Below, piece after piece: positions 26,215 to 34,954 of a stretch of DNA of 64,000 nt. The stretch is from Rahnella ecdela (lineage in GTDB: Bacteria > Pseudomonadota > Gammaproteobacteria > Enterobacterales > Enterobacteriaceae). Below the pieces are notes generated by a model. The model worked only from the letters and a program-made list of their open reading frames with translations, searched no databases and was not told the origin of the DNA. Numbering within the stretch: the first letter of the stretch is position 1; the number at the start of each line of letters is the position of its first letter. The position numbers and the translations under genes are program-made. The stretch is from the NCBI RefSeq assembly GCF_019049625.1, contig NZ_JAFMOY010000115.1, positions 37,210 through 101,209 on the forward strand, in the 5' to 3' direction.

Positions 26215-26658
26215 AACCTCAAACGTAACAACAATCGTAGAAAAAGACGTAGCACTCTACGTAGTATACTACGTTCTTTTTTTGATTATCTTAAGCCTTT
26301 CCACCTTCATTTCATGCCTTGATTTCAATCATATTGGAGAAACTTTGACGTAAGTCATGTAGAGCGTTTTTCGGAAACACTGAAAATTGACTCTGCGATA
26401 ACCCCTACAACTGTCACTGACAGCAGGCTATATGAGTATAAATACTGTAGGGAAACGGAGGCGTCTATCAGGTTAAAAAATAATTAAGGTTAATTGGTTT
26501 TATAGATAGTAGATCTCAATTGATAGCCATCTAACTTCCCCTCCACGGGATGCTGTACATCTGTAAAAAGTGATTAAAACCTGCTTTGCAAGAGTCCTTT
26601 CAAAGACAGAAAAAACAGATACACCAATTCCTTTGGATTAATTCAAAGGAACAGAGCA
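26215..26658. other. Noncoding region between divergent genes
   Basis: 444 AT-rich bases with no supported gene. The left end holds the palindrome array at 26247-26274; the remainder should carry the promoter of the rightward Rep-like gene at 26659. Confidence 0.45.
26247..26274. promoter_or_regulatory. Candidate operator: overlapping palindromes
   Basis: ACGTAG-CACT-CTACGT (26247-26262) overlaps the perfect 16-bp palindrome at 26259-26274 (ACGTAG-TATA-CTACGT). The units are 12 bases apart, about one helical turn, so dimers could bind side by side on one face. It lies just upstream of the leftward gene with a ribbon-helix-helix-like tail. Confidence 0.6.
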
Positions 26659-27240
26659 ATGCAAAGACATTACCTACATTTAAAGAAAATCACCCCTAAT
26701 GAATTCCTGCTGAATTTGATTAATCACCATCTTAATCAGATCCTGGCATGTCACTCCAAAATAGTGGCCTTTCGAATGGATTTTGATTACCAGCGAGGTA
26801 CTAATCGATTGATTCGTAATTCCTCTGCAGAAATACAGGATGACCTCAGAGAACTCACTCAGGCGATGACCAACCCTCCTGGCGTTATTGGTATTTTCTG
26901 GGTACTTGAATGGACATCAGAAAGTGCGGTTCATGCCCATGCGATTTTCTATCTTAATGCTTAGGAGCATCAGAAGTCATTCCCATTCATTTTACAGGCA
27001 GAAGAAATGTGGCTAGAGATTACCCATGGTGAAGGCAAGCCTCAACGATGCAAGCCAAATGAATATCATCGTGACAACATTAACAACGTTGTTGAATATC
27101 ACAATAATGAAGCCTTAAACAGCGTGAGACATATAGCCAGTTATCTGACAAAAGAAGACCAGAAATATGATTACCCGATCTGGAGATGCAATGAGGTTCC
27201 ACCTCCTGCACGACAGGGCAGACCAAGAAAAGCCAAATAA
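26659..27240 (+). pseudogene. YagK/YfjJ-type (inovirus Gp2-like) Rep-like gene split by an amber codon
   Basis: MQRHYLHLKKITPNEFLLNL runs to HAHAIFYLNA, then TAG at 26962-26964; the same frame continues without a break EHQKSFPFILQAEEMWLEI to a TAA at 27240. Read through, it is 193 codons and resembles the YagK/YfjJ C-terminal family, with an HxH pair (HAH) and a downstream tyrosine-lysine block (RHIASYLTKEDQKYDY), the layout of HUH-type replication proteins. A second family member at 28919 has the matching HYH and SYFAKERTKDY. As it stands only a 101-aa N-terminal piece would be made; the C-terminal half could restart at ATG 27007 only without a good ribosome site. Confidence 0.75.
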
Positions 27241-27309
27241 GATAACGATGTTTTTTTACAGCACCACCGGTACCTATGCCGGAGCGGGCAGTAACAACAA
27301 TCTTCCCGA

Positions 27310-27335
27310 CTCCGGTATCCATTTAGCTACCGGAG
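27310..27335 (+). promoter_or_regulatory. Hairpin covering the alpA ribosome-binding site
   Basis: CTCCGGTA (27310-27317) pairs perfectly with TACCGGAG (27328-27335). The 3' arm contains the GGAG that serves the alpA ATG at 27345, so folding would hide the ribosome site. Confidence 0.5.
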
Positions 27336-27344
27336 AATCAAATT

Positions 27345-27557
27345 ATGACCAGTAAACCTTCCCTGCTCGAAGACCAGTTTGTCGATATGGTTTTTATCAC
27401 CCGACTCACCGGGTTAACAGATAAGTGGTTTTACAAACTCATCAAAGATGGTGAGTTTCCAAAACCCACCAAATTTGGGCGCAGCTCCCGTTGGCGGAAA
27501 AGTGAAGTAGAAGCTTGGCTTCAGGCACGTATTGATGCATCCCGCAAACAGCAGTAA
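27345..27557 (+). CDS. alpA: AlpA-family excisionase-type regulator
   Basis: 70 aa. FITRLTGLTDKWFYKLIKDG is the MerR-like helix-turn-helix, followed by FPKPTKFGRSSRWRKSEVEA and WLQARI, the standard AlpA/phage excisionase layout. In CP4-57 AlpA activates integrase expression and excision of the island, so this gene may control mobility of this island through the integrase at 47262. Its ribosome site lies inside a stable hairpin, which suggests translational control. Confidence 0.92.
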   Translation: MTSKPSLLEDQFVDMVFITRLTGLTDKWFYKLIKDGEFPKPTKFGRSSRWRKSEVEAWLQARIDASRKQQ

Positions 27558-27660
27558 ACCTTTCGTCACTAAACAACATTAATCCAGATAGAACGTACAC
27601 CATCCGCTTATTGCGGAGGCTTACGGCTGCCTGAAATTTAAGAATCAAGGAAAATCACCT

Positions 27661-28194
27661 ATGAAAAACATCCCATTGCTTAATCATTACCAGGCCTGGC
27701 TCAATGATTTTACCCGCATCAATTTGTTCCATGGTTTGTGTCAGCAGGAAATAGAGCACTGGCACAAGCTGGCGATTACATCGTGCCGGTCGTCGGGTGG
27801 CATGGCATCGGTAATTGTCGTCCCACAGTATCTGTTACAGGTCACTCAAACATCCCAAGAGGAAGAGTGTGCTGTTATCCCCCGACTGAACAAACGTACT
27901 GACTATTCTCTGCTACCTGGAGTGTTGCTCAGTGAATGTTACCGCCTTGGGAAAAGCAGACTGGCGGAACAATTACAAATGCTATTCCGACTGCATACGC
28001 AACCGGGCTTTCGACAGACGCTGACGCTGCTGTGCTGGTGTGAACTGGTTGCAGGTCGCGATCTGGATGAATGGTATTCGCTGCACTTACCGCTTTCTGA
28101 CACGTTGAAGCAATGGATGTCAGAAAAGCAAGAATCATATCGGGGACTGAAAACGTTGACTGAGAATTATATTCGTGCCACCAGGCCAATGTGA
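27661..28194 (+). CDS. Hypothetical island protein
   Basis: 177 aa with MKNIPLLNHYQAWLNDFTRI, then a hydrophobic helical C-terminal half (TLTLLCWCELVAGRDLDEWY). There is no signal peptide and no domain I recognise. It follows alpA by 103 bases and precedes the zinc-ribbon gene by 10 bases, so it belongs to the replication/regulation block of the island. The start is supported by AAGGAA before the ATG. Confidence 0.7.
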   Translation: MKNIPLLNHYQAWLNDFTRINLFHGLCQQEIEHWHKLAITSCRSSGGMASVIVVPQYLLQVTQTSQEEECAVIPRLNKRTDYSLLPGVLLSECYRLGKSRLAEQLQMLFRLHTQPGFRQTLTLLCWCELVAGRDLDEWYSLHLPLSDTLKQWMSEKQESYRGLKTLTENYIRATRPM

Positions 28195-28204
28195 GGTCTG
28201 GAAA

Positions 28205-28633
28205 ATGCGAGTACAAAAATGTTATATCGCACAGCGTAGAACCGGCGAAATTGTGCCTGCCCGCCAGGTGAATATGGCAGAAAGTGAAGAGTGGCGCTGC
28301 CACCATTGTCAGTGCCCATTGATATTCCACCTCCCTACCAGAACTTCACCGTCATGGTTTGAACACGATATTCCACGGGGACAACCGGAAGTCCTTTTGC
28401 AGTGCCCCAGGCTGGCACCAGCAAGTGGGAAATCTTCCACCATAGAGAAACTTCAGCAACTCGTGGCGCAACTGCCCCAGTCATTACAGCAACCTAATGG
28501 CAATGCACGATGTGCGGCCTGTCATATGGCGGCGAGAAACGCTGCCCTCAATGCAGAAAAGGGATATACAGTCGGGAGATACAAATTTAGTGATACGTAC
28601 CAGGCAATCATGGGATTGATTGGTACACAATAA
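28205..28633 (+). CDS. Putative zinc-ribbon protein
   Basis: 142 aa from ATG 28205; an in-frame ATG at 28175 would overlap the upstream gene. Cysteine pairs at WRCHHCQCP and ARCAACH and a histidine in WFEHD suggest zinc binding. KCYIAQRRTGEIVPARQV at the start resembles the N-termini of CoiA-like or putative zinc-ribbon proteins of enterobacterial islands. It probably works with the Rep-like and AlpA genes around it; its function is unknown. Confidence 0.7.
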   Translation: MRVQKCYIAQRRTGEIVPARQVNMAESEEWRCHHCQCPLIFHLPTRTSPSWFEHDIPRGQPEVLLQCPRLAPASGKSSTIEKLQQLVAQLPQSLQQPNGNARCAACHMAARNAALNAEKGYTVGRYKFSDTYQAIMGLIGTQ

Positions 28634-28918
28634 CGTTATTATATGGGGAATATAACTTCGGAGTAAAAATCAATCACTTTCCATCATCCGGCCCCTGGTG
28701 CTGATGGATTGGCCATTCGTAGTCCATGACGGGTTGGTAATATTAATTAAGCACCTGATATATAAACAATATTATCTCAATATCACCCCCTATACGGTTA
28801 CTCGTACACGACAGCCTTAATGGCTGGTATTACCACCCTTTAAATCCTTAACCCCTTTAACTGCCTATTACGGGTAAGGCTTTGCCCTGCCCGTAATTCA
28901 TTACCCAAGGAAAATTAT

Positions 28919-29530
28919 ATGTTTGACAATATCTGTCTCGATAGACGGCATGCACCATTCAACACCACTTACCTACAGCGTATTCTACGCGTTATAGATA
29001 ACGCGACTGCAGAGCATGCACGGACGATGGCAGTTCGGGTAGACCTGCGTCTTCCTGACAATATGCTCATTAACCGACAGGGCCTGATATCTCGTTTCAT
29101 TGAATCCCTTGATGCAAAGATTGCAGCGCGCTACAGAAGTAAGTTGAAGCAGGGTAAACGAACATATCCATGCCACCTTCGCGATGCCTGGGTTCGGGAA
29201 GTGGGTGAGATTAATCAGAAATCGCATTACCACATGGTGCTGTTCGTGAATAACGACACTTTCAATGGGTTGGGGAGTTACAAAGAAGACGGGACAGGCC
29301 TGGCGTCTCTGACACGAGAGGCCTGGTTGAGTGCTTTACAGCTTAGTCACTGCCCAGAGCTCTGGCCGCTAGCCCGTTTTCCCGATAATCCACTTTATTA
29401 CCTGGATATTAACTCACCCAGTTACAGAGAGGTTTATGATGAACTGACGTTTCGGTTAAGTTATTTTGCGAAAGAACGCACTAAAGATTACAACAGGGAG
29501 GAACGGTCTTTTGGATGCAGCCAAAGTTAA
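28919..29530 (+). CDS. YagK/YfjJ-type (inovirus Gp2-like) Rep-like protein
   Basis: 203 aa. MAVRVDLRLPDNMLINRQGL, then KLKQGKRTYPCHLRDAWVRE, EINQKSHYHMVLFVNNDTF and the C-terminal LSYFAKERTKDYNREERSFG match the YagK/YfjJ C-terminal family, related to inovirus Gp2 replication initiators. The HYH pair and the later Tyr would be the HUH metal site and nicking tyrosine. AAGGAA precedes the ATG. The family is a standard gene of CP4/P4-like islands, where it may act in replication of the excised form. A second, amber-interrupted member lies 2 kb upstream. Confidence 0.82.
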   Translation: MFDNICLDRRHAPFNTTYLQRILRVIDNATAEHARTMAVRVDLRLPDNMLINRQGLISRFIESLDAKIAARYRSKLKQGKRTYPCHLRDAWVREVGEINQKSHYHMVLFVNNDTFNGLGSYKEDGTGLASLTREAWLSALQLSHCPELWPLARFPDNPLYYLDINSPSYREVYDELTFRLSYFAKERTKDYNREERSFGCSQS

Positions 29531-29736
29531 TAGGCTCGATATTACAACACGATAAACATTGGTTTTGACCAAGTTAAAATACACTGGTTACATCGTACTT
29601 TACCCTCAGCGGCATAGTCTCAACGCTTCCAACTTGGTAAACTCTCGCCTAATTTCTCACGCGACAGGCAGCGTTTCAGCACTGGTGCTTGTTACCCCCC
29701 CGTCGCGTTCTCAGTATTGTTTTCACCGGACACCAT

Positions 29737-32199
29737 ATGGCTATCAAGAAGAACGAACTTTACTCCTCCCTTTGGGCGAGCTGCGACGAGTTGCGTGGCG
29801 GAATGGATGCTTCACAGTACAAAGACTACGTGTTGACCCTACTGTTTATGAAGTACGTCTCTGACAAAGCTAAGGGCAATCCTTACGCGATGATTGAAGT
29901 GCCGGAAGGGGCGAGTTTTGACGATATGGTGGCCCTCAAGGGCAATAAAGAAATTGGCGAGAAGATTAACAAAACTATCGGATTACTGGCTGAAGCTAAT
30001 GACCTGAAGGGCGTTATTGACATCGCTGACTTCAATGACGAAGACAAGCTGGGTAAAGGTAAGGAGATGATCGACCGCCTTTCCAAGCTGGTGGCTATCT
30101 TTGAAGGATTGGATCTCTCTGCCAACCGCGTTGAGGGAGACGATTTGCTGGGTGATGCGTACGAATATTTGATGCGCCACTTTGCTACAGAGTCAGGTAA
30201 ATCCAAGGGGCAATTTTACACCCCTGCAGAGGTGTCACGCATTCTGGCGAAAGTGATTGGCATCAGCAAACAGACACCGCAGGATGCTACCGTTTATGAC
30301 CCTACCTGTGGTTCAGGATCTCTATTGTTGAAAGCCAGTGACGAAGCAGGTCCCAAGGGACTGACCATTTATGGCCAAGAGATGGATTATGCGACCAGCG
30401 CACTGGCACGCATGAACATGATCCTGCATGACAACGCCACCGCTAAAATCTGGAAAGGTAACACCCTAGCCGATCCACATTGGAAGGATGGCAACGATAA
30501 CCTGAGAACCTTCGACTTTGCTGTAGCCAACCCCCCTTTCTCCAACAAAAACTGGACCAGCGGGCTGGATGCTTCGAACGATCCATTTGACCGCTTTGTC
30601 TGGGGGACACCGCCAGAGAAGAACGGCGACTATGCTTTCTTGCTGCACATTATCAAAAGCCTTAAGAGCACCGGCAAAGGGGCGGTGATCTTACCTCACG
30701 GCGTTCTGTTCCGGGGCAATGCCGAAGCGCGTATTCGTGAAAATCTGCTCAAACAGGGTTACATCAAAGGCATTATTGGCCTGCCTGCTAACCTGTTCTA
30801 TGGCACAGGTATCCCCGCTTGCATCATCATCATCGATAAAGAAGATGCTCGACTCAGAGCGTTCAATGCTAATGGTGAGAGTCAACAAGGTATCTTTATG
30901 ATCGATGCCAGTAATGGCTTTATTAAGGATGGCAATAAAAATCGCCTACGCGCCCAGGACATCCATAAAATTGTCGATGCATTTAATCGTGAGCAGGAAA
31001 TCCCTCGTTTCAGCCGCATGGTTCCGCTGTCAGAAATTGCGGCCAACGACTACAACCTCAATATCCCTCGCTACATCGACAGTAGCGAGCCAGAAGATCT
31101 GCACGACCTTTCTGGTCATTTGGCTGGAGGCATCCCCGATCGAGATATTGATGCTCTCAGTGCTTACTGGCAAATTTTCCCGACTTTACGCCAGGATCTT
31201 TTCGAGCCTGCCCGGCCTGGTTACAGCAATGCTCGAGTCGAAGCAAGTGAAGTTAAAACCACCATACTGGCACACCCGGAATTTGCCGCTTTCAGAGCTG
31301 GAGCACTGATACCCTTTGAAAAGTGGTTTGCAGGTTGTCAGCTTGATGAAATTGCTCGTGGTGACTCACCGAAACAGCTGATTGAAGAAATTGGTGAGCG
31401 CCTCCTCGTTACTTATGCTTCAGAAGCCACGACAGATACTCCGCTGCTCGAGAACTATGCCATCTATCAGTTACTAATGGATTACTGGATGGAGGTGATG
31501 CAAGACGACGTTTATGTTCTGAGCCAGGATGGTTGGCAAGCAGGCAAACTACTACGTGAACTGATTGTGGAAAAAGGCGAAAAACTCAAAGAAACGCCGG
31601 ATTTGGTAATTGGTAAGAAAAAATATAAGGCTGAACTGTTGCCGCGAGCCCTTTTAGTAGCTCGCTATTTTGCTTCCGAGCAGAAGGTGCTTGATCAACT
31701 TCAAGTCGTATATGATGAAGCCGCCCAAGCACTTGAAAGCTTCCTTGAAGAAAACAGCGGTGAAGATGGACTACTTGCCGATGCGATGAATGATAAAGAG
31801 AAAGTGACTGCTGCCAGCATTAAGACACGACTTAAAGTTGCCACGGATAAAGAAGAAAAGGCAGTACTTAAAGCTTCTCAGACGTTATTCGATACTGAAA
31901 CCAAAGCCAAAAAAGCCCATAAAGAAGCACAGGAAAAACTGGATCTTGCGGTGTTTGCTCATTATCCAAAGCTCACTGATAACGACATAAAAATTTTACT
32001 GGTTGAAGACAAATGGAAAGCTAGTCTGGTTGGGGCTGTGGAAGCGGAAATTGAGCGTGTCACACAACGACTAGCAAATCGTGTAAAAGAACTGAAAGAG
32101 CGCTATAGCATCCCCCTTCCAGATTTAACATTGAATGTCTCTGAACTAGAGTTAAAGGTTCTGACTCATCTTAAGTCTATGGGATTGGAGTGGGTATGA
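29737..32199 (+). CDS. hsdM: Type I restriction-modification methyltransferase subunit HsdM
   Basis: 820 aa from ATG 29737, whose N-terminus MAIKKNELYSSLWASCDELR is the family's start; an upstream reading to 29689 adds 16 unrelated residues. SAM-binding motif I is DPTCGSGSLLLKA near residue 187 and the catalytic motif is NPPF near 264, so it makes N6-methyladenine. The C-terminal third (about 560-800) is long and coiled, larger than E. coli HsdM (529 aa). With HsdS it methylates host DNA, and with HsdR it restricts. The stop codon overlaps the hsdS start (ATGA). Confidence 0.96.
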   Translation: MAIKKNELYSSLWASCDELRGGMDASQYKDYVLTLLFMKYVSDKAKGNPYAMIEVPEGASFDDMVALKGNKEIGEKINKTIGLLAEANDLKGVIDIADFNDEDKLGKGKEMIDRLSKLVAIFEGLDLSANRVEGDDLLGDAYEYLMRHFATESGKSKGQFYTPAEVSRILAKVIGISKQTPQDATVYDPTCGSGSLLLKASDEAGPKGLTIYGQEMDYATSALARMNMILHDNATAKIWKGNTLADPHWKDGNDNLRTFDFAVANPPFSNKNWTSGLDASNDPFDRFVWGTPPEKNGDYAFLLHIIKSLKSTGKGAVILPHGVLFRGNAEARIRENLLKQGYIKGIIGLPANLFYGTGIPACIIIIDKEDARLRAFNANGESQQGIFMIDASNGFIKDGNKNRLRAQDIHKIVDAFNREQEIPRFSRMVPLSEIAANDYNLNIPRYIDSSEPEDLHDLSGHLAGGIPDRDIDALSAYWQIFPTLRQDLFEPARPGYSNARVEASEVKTTILAHPEFAAFRAGALIPFEKWFAGCQLDEIARGDSPKQLIEEIGERLLVTYASEATTDTPLLENYAIYQLLMDYWMEVMQDDVYVLSQDGWQAGKLLRELIVEKGEKLKETPDLVIGKKKYKAELLPRALLVARYFASEQKVLDQLQVVYDEAAQALESFLEENSGEDGLLADAMNDKEKVTAASIKTRLKVATDKEEKAVLKASQTLFDTETKAKKAHKEAQEKLDLAVFAHYPKLTDNDIKILLVEDKWKASLVGAVEAEIERVTQRLANRVKELKERYSIPLPDLTLNVSELELKVLTHLKSMGLEWV

Positions 32200-33524
32200 T
32201 GTTAGAGCAGAATAAAAAACAGGATAATCAAGTGGTTCCGTCTGGTTATAAGTTGACGGAGGCGGGTATTATTCCCGATACTTGGGAAGTTAAGACTATA
32301 AATGATGTAGCTACATTTAGTGGAGGAGCGCAGCCATCTAAAGAGTTTTTTTCATCAAAACCTAAAAAAGGTTATATTCGTTTAATTCAAATTAGAGATT
32401 ATAAAACCTCTGAGTATGAAACATATATTCCGGAGATATTGGCCAAAAAGAAATGCACTGAAAATGACATAATGATAGGTCGATATGGCCCTCCTATTTT
32501 TCAAATTTTAAGAGGTATTCAGGGAGCATATAACGTTGCGTTAATTAAAGCAGTGCCTACAACCATGATCGAGAAGGAATACTTATATTACTTCTTAAAA
32601 ACAAATAAACTTTTCGTATTAATGGATGGTTTATCACAACGTTCTTCTGGTCAGACCGGTATTGAGCTACCTGCTCTCAAATCATATCCCGTTCCTTTGC
32701 CCACTAAATTAGAACAAACTGCCATCGCCAATGTGCTCTCCGATACAGATACGCTGATTATCAAGCTTGAAAAGTTAATCGTCAAAAAACAGGCCATCAA
32801 AACCGCCACCATGCAGCAACTGCTGACTGGTCACACGCGCTTACCGCTGTTTGCTAAACGCCCCGATGGGACACTCAAGAGCTATAAATTCAGTGAACTT
32901 GGAAGGATTCCGGAAGATTGGGAGGTACACCCACTTGGTTATTTACTCAATGATTCACCGCGTTACGGAATTAATGCCCCAGCAGTAAAATTGGGGAGGA
33001 ATATTCCCGTTTATATTCGTATAACTGATATTAGTGATAATGGATATTTTAGACCCACTGAGAAAGTCGGTGTAAATAGCCCACTTTCTGATTCCTATAT
33101 ACTACAGGAAGGGGACATTGTCTTAGCAAGAACAGGGGCTAGCGTTGGTAAATCTTATCTTTACAAACCAGAGGATGGCACCCTCGTGTATGCAGGATTT
33201 CTTATCAAAATTACGCCAGATCAAAGATCCCTAAATTCAAAATTCCTTTTCCAGTTTCTACAGACACAGCAGTATTGGAATTGGATAGCTACAAACTCAA
33301 TGCGAAGCGGGCAACCAGGAGTTAATGGGAATGAATTCGCAAGTTTACCCATACCAGTACCACCCAAAAAAGAACAAACTGCCATCGCCAGCATCCTCTC
33401 TGATATGGACGCTGAACTCGAGGCTCTGGAGCAAAAACTCTCCAAGATCCGAGATATAAAACAAGGAATGATGCAACAACTGCTGACCGGACGCATCCGT
33501 TTACCATTGGATCACCAACCATGA
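32196..33524 (+). CDS. hsdS: Type I specificity subunit HsdS
   Basis: 442 aa with two target-recognition domains, each followed by a conserved helical spacer: EQTAIANVLSDTDTLIIKLE with TMQQLLTGHTRLPL, and EQTAIASILSDMDAELEALE with MMQQLLTGRIRLPL. The pair defines a bipartite DNA target. I start at ATG 32196, overlapping the hsdM stop, with TTGGAG upstream; a GTG at 32190 is possible. The recognition domains are notably AT-rich compared with the spacers, as usual for exchangeable specificity genes. The sequence recognised cannot be read off. Confidence 0.95.
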   Translation: MMLEQNKKQDNQVVPSGYKLTEAGIIPDTWEVKTINDVATFSGGAQPSKEFFSSKPKKGYIRLIQIRDYKTSEYETYIPEILAKKKCTENDIMIGRYGPPIFQILRGIQGAYNVALIKAVPTTMIEKEYLYYFLKTNKLFVLMDGLSQRSSGQTGIELPALKSYPVPLPTKLEQTAIANVLSDTDTLIIKLEKLIVKKQAIKTATMQQLLTGHTRLPLFAKRPDGTLKSYKFSELGRIPEDWEVHPLGYLLNDSPRYGINAPAVKLGRNIPVYIRITDISDNGYFRPTEKVGVNSPLSDSYILQEGDIVLARTGASVGKSYLYKPEDGTLVYAGFLIKITPDQRSLNSKFLFQFLQTQQYWNWIATNSMRSGQPGVNGNEFASLPIPVPPKKEQTAIASILSDMDAELEALEQKLSKIRDIKQGMMQQLLTGRIRLPLDHQP

Positions 33525-34954
33525 AAAATACCCTTGATAAGACAGTTCTGTCGGTCAAGGGTCTGCTTAACCTGACCGAAATAGCAATTCCGGCCTATCA
33601 ACGCCCTTATAAATGGACGGTGAAAAATATCAGTGAACTGTTTGCGGACATAAACAGTCATCTCGATAAATCGGCCTACCGCTTGGGCTCAGTAGTGTTT
33701 CATCAAGCTGAGAGCGATGCAGAAAACCGACTGGATATCGTCGATGGTCAGCAACGAACACTGACATTAATACTGGCCGTATGGGCACTTATCGAAACCC
33801 GGCTTGCTGGGCTGGAACGTCAGGATTTGCAGGAAACGCTTGTCCAGTTAAGACCCTCCGTTGAAAGTTTTATGAAGCGGCAACGTTTTGCTAGCCAGGT
33901 GTCGGAATACAATCTGTACCAGAATTATCAGGAGCTGAAACGCAGGGTTAGCCATCGAGAATTCAGCGAGCAACATATCGATTTTCTTCTCAACCACTGC
34001 CAGGTAGTGGTTTTTGTGCTGACTGACCTGTCTGAAGCCTTTCAGTTCTTCGACTCACAAAATGCTCGTGGGCGGGATCTGGATCCACACGACCTGCTTA
34101 AAGCCTTCCATCTACGTGAATTCGCCAGTCATGAGGTAGAACTAAAAGCTGCATCCGTTGCCCATTGGGAAGGATTGCCCAGTGATGACCTGGCTAATCT
34201 TTTCGCATCCTATCTCTACAGAGTACGTCAGTGGTCCCAGGGGAATTCCGCTCGTTTCTTTGGCAAGGATGAAGTCGGCCTATTTAAAGGGATCAATATT
34301 GACCAGATTGGTCAGTTCCCTTATGTGGAATCTTTGCGTATGGCTCATCATTTTGTGGATGACTATAACAATCAATACCAGCGCAAGATTGATGGCCAGA
34401 AAATGCGTTTCCCTTTCCATCTCGATCAGATGATTATCAATGGAAGACGCTTTTTCGAAATGGCAGAACACTACCAGCAACAGGTATCGGCAATTATCTC
34501 CTGTGAGCATGCTACCAGCCACACCCAACAACCTTTAGTAATTCAGGGCGTAGTCCTGAGTGAAATGGCAACACAGATACTAAGAACGTTAAATAGCTAT
34601 CGAAATCGCTATCGAACAGGGGATCAATATATACGCACCATGTTTGACTGTGCTCTGATCTTTTATATCGACAAATTTGGCGGGCAGTCCTTATCTGTAG
34701 CGATTGAAAAAAGCTTTATCTGGGCCTACAGATGCCGAATTCGGCAGCAAGTGGTACAACTTGCAACCATGGACAAGTATGTGCTGGATAACAATCTGTT
34801 CCGGGTGATCAAAGAAGCCAGAGTACCTGGCGATGTGCTATCTATGCCATTACTCACAATTCGGGCTTCAGAAAATAATAATAACCGCCGTACCGGTAAC
34901 CATGAGCAAGATGAGCTGGTGAGGTTGTTCAAGGAGATGAACTACTATGAGTGA
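33521..34954 (+). CDS. DUF262-domain protein (GmrS/RloF-like) lacking the nuclease half
   Basis: 477 aa. The N-terminal DUF262 domain has [10 protein letters not shown] (about residue 25) and the nucleotide-linked DGQQRTLTL (about 79), then [19 protein letters not shown]. No DUF1524 HxxP nuclease motif is seen at the C-terminus. DUF262 proteins of the GmrSD group restrict phages with modified DNA and use nucleotides through the DGQQR motif. It overlaps hsdS by 4 bases and the next DUF262 gene by 8, so it is translated as part of the hsd operon. It probably forms a complex with the DUF262-DUF1524 protein. Confidence 0.85.
   Translation: MKNTLDKTVLSVKGLLNLTEIAIPAYQRPYKWTVKNISELFADINSHLDKSAYRLGSVVFHQAESDAENRLDIVDGQQRTLTLILAVWALIETRLAGLERQDLQETLVQLRPSVESFMKRQRFASQVSEYNLYQNYQELKRRVSHREFSEQHIDFLLNHCQVVVFVLTDLSEAFQFFDSQNARGRDLDPHDLLKAFHLREFASHEVELKAASVAHWEGLPSDDLANLFASYLYRVRQWSQGNSARFFGKDEVGLFKGINIDQIGQFPYVESLRMAHHFVDDYNNQYQRKIDGQKMRFPFHLDQMIINGRRFFEMAEHYQQQVSAIISCEHATSHTQQPLVIQGVVLSEMATQILRTLNSYRNRYRTGDQYIRTMFDCALIFYIDKFGGQSLSVAIEKSFIWAYRCRIRQQVVQLATMDKYVLDNNLFRVIKEARVPGDVLSMPLLTIRASENNNNRRTGNHEQDELVRLFKEMNYYE

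Noticed and set aside
26215..29736. CRISPR array
   Set aside because: The island gaps contain short inverted repeats but no regularly spaced direct repeats with unique spacers.
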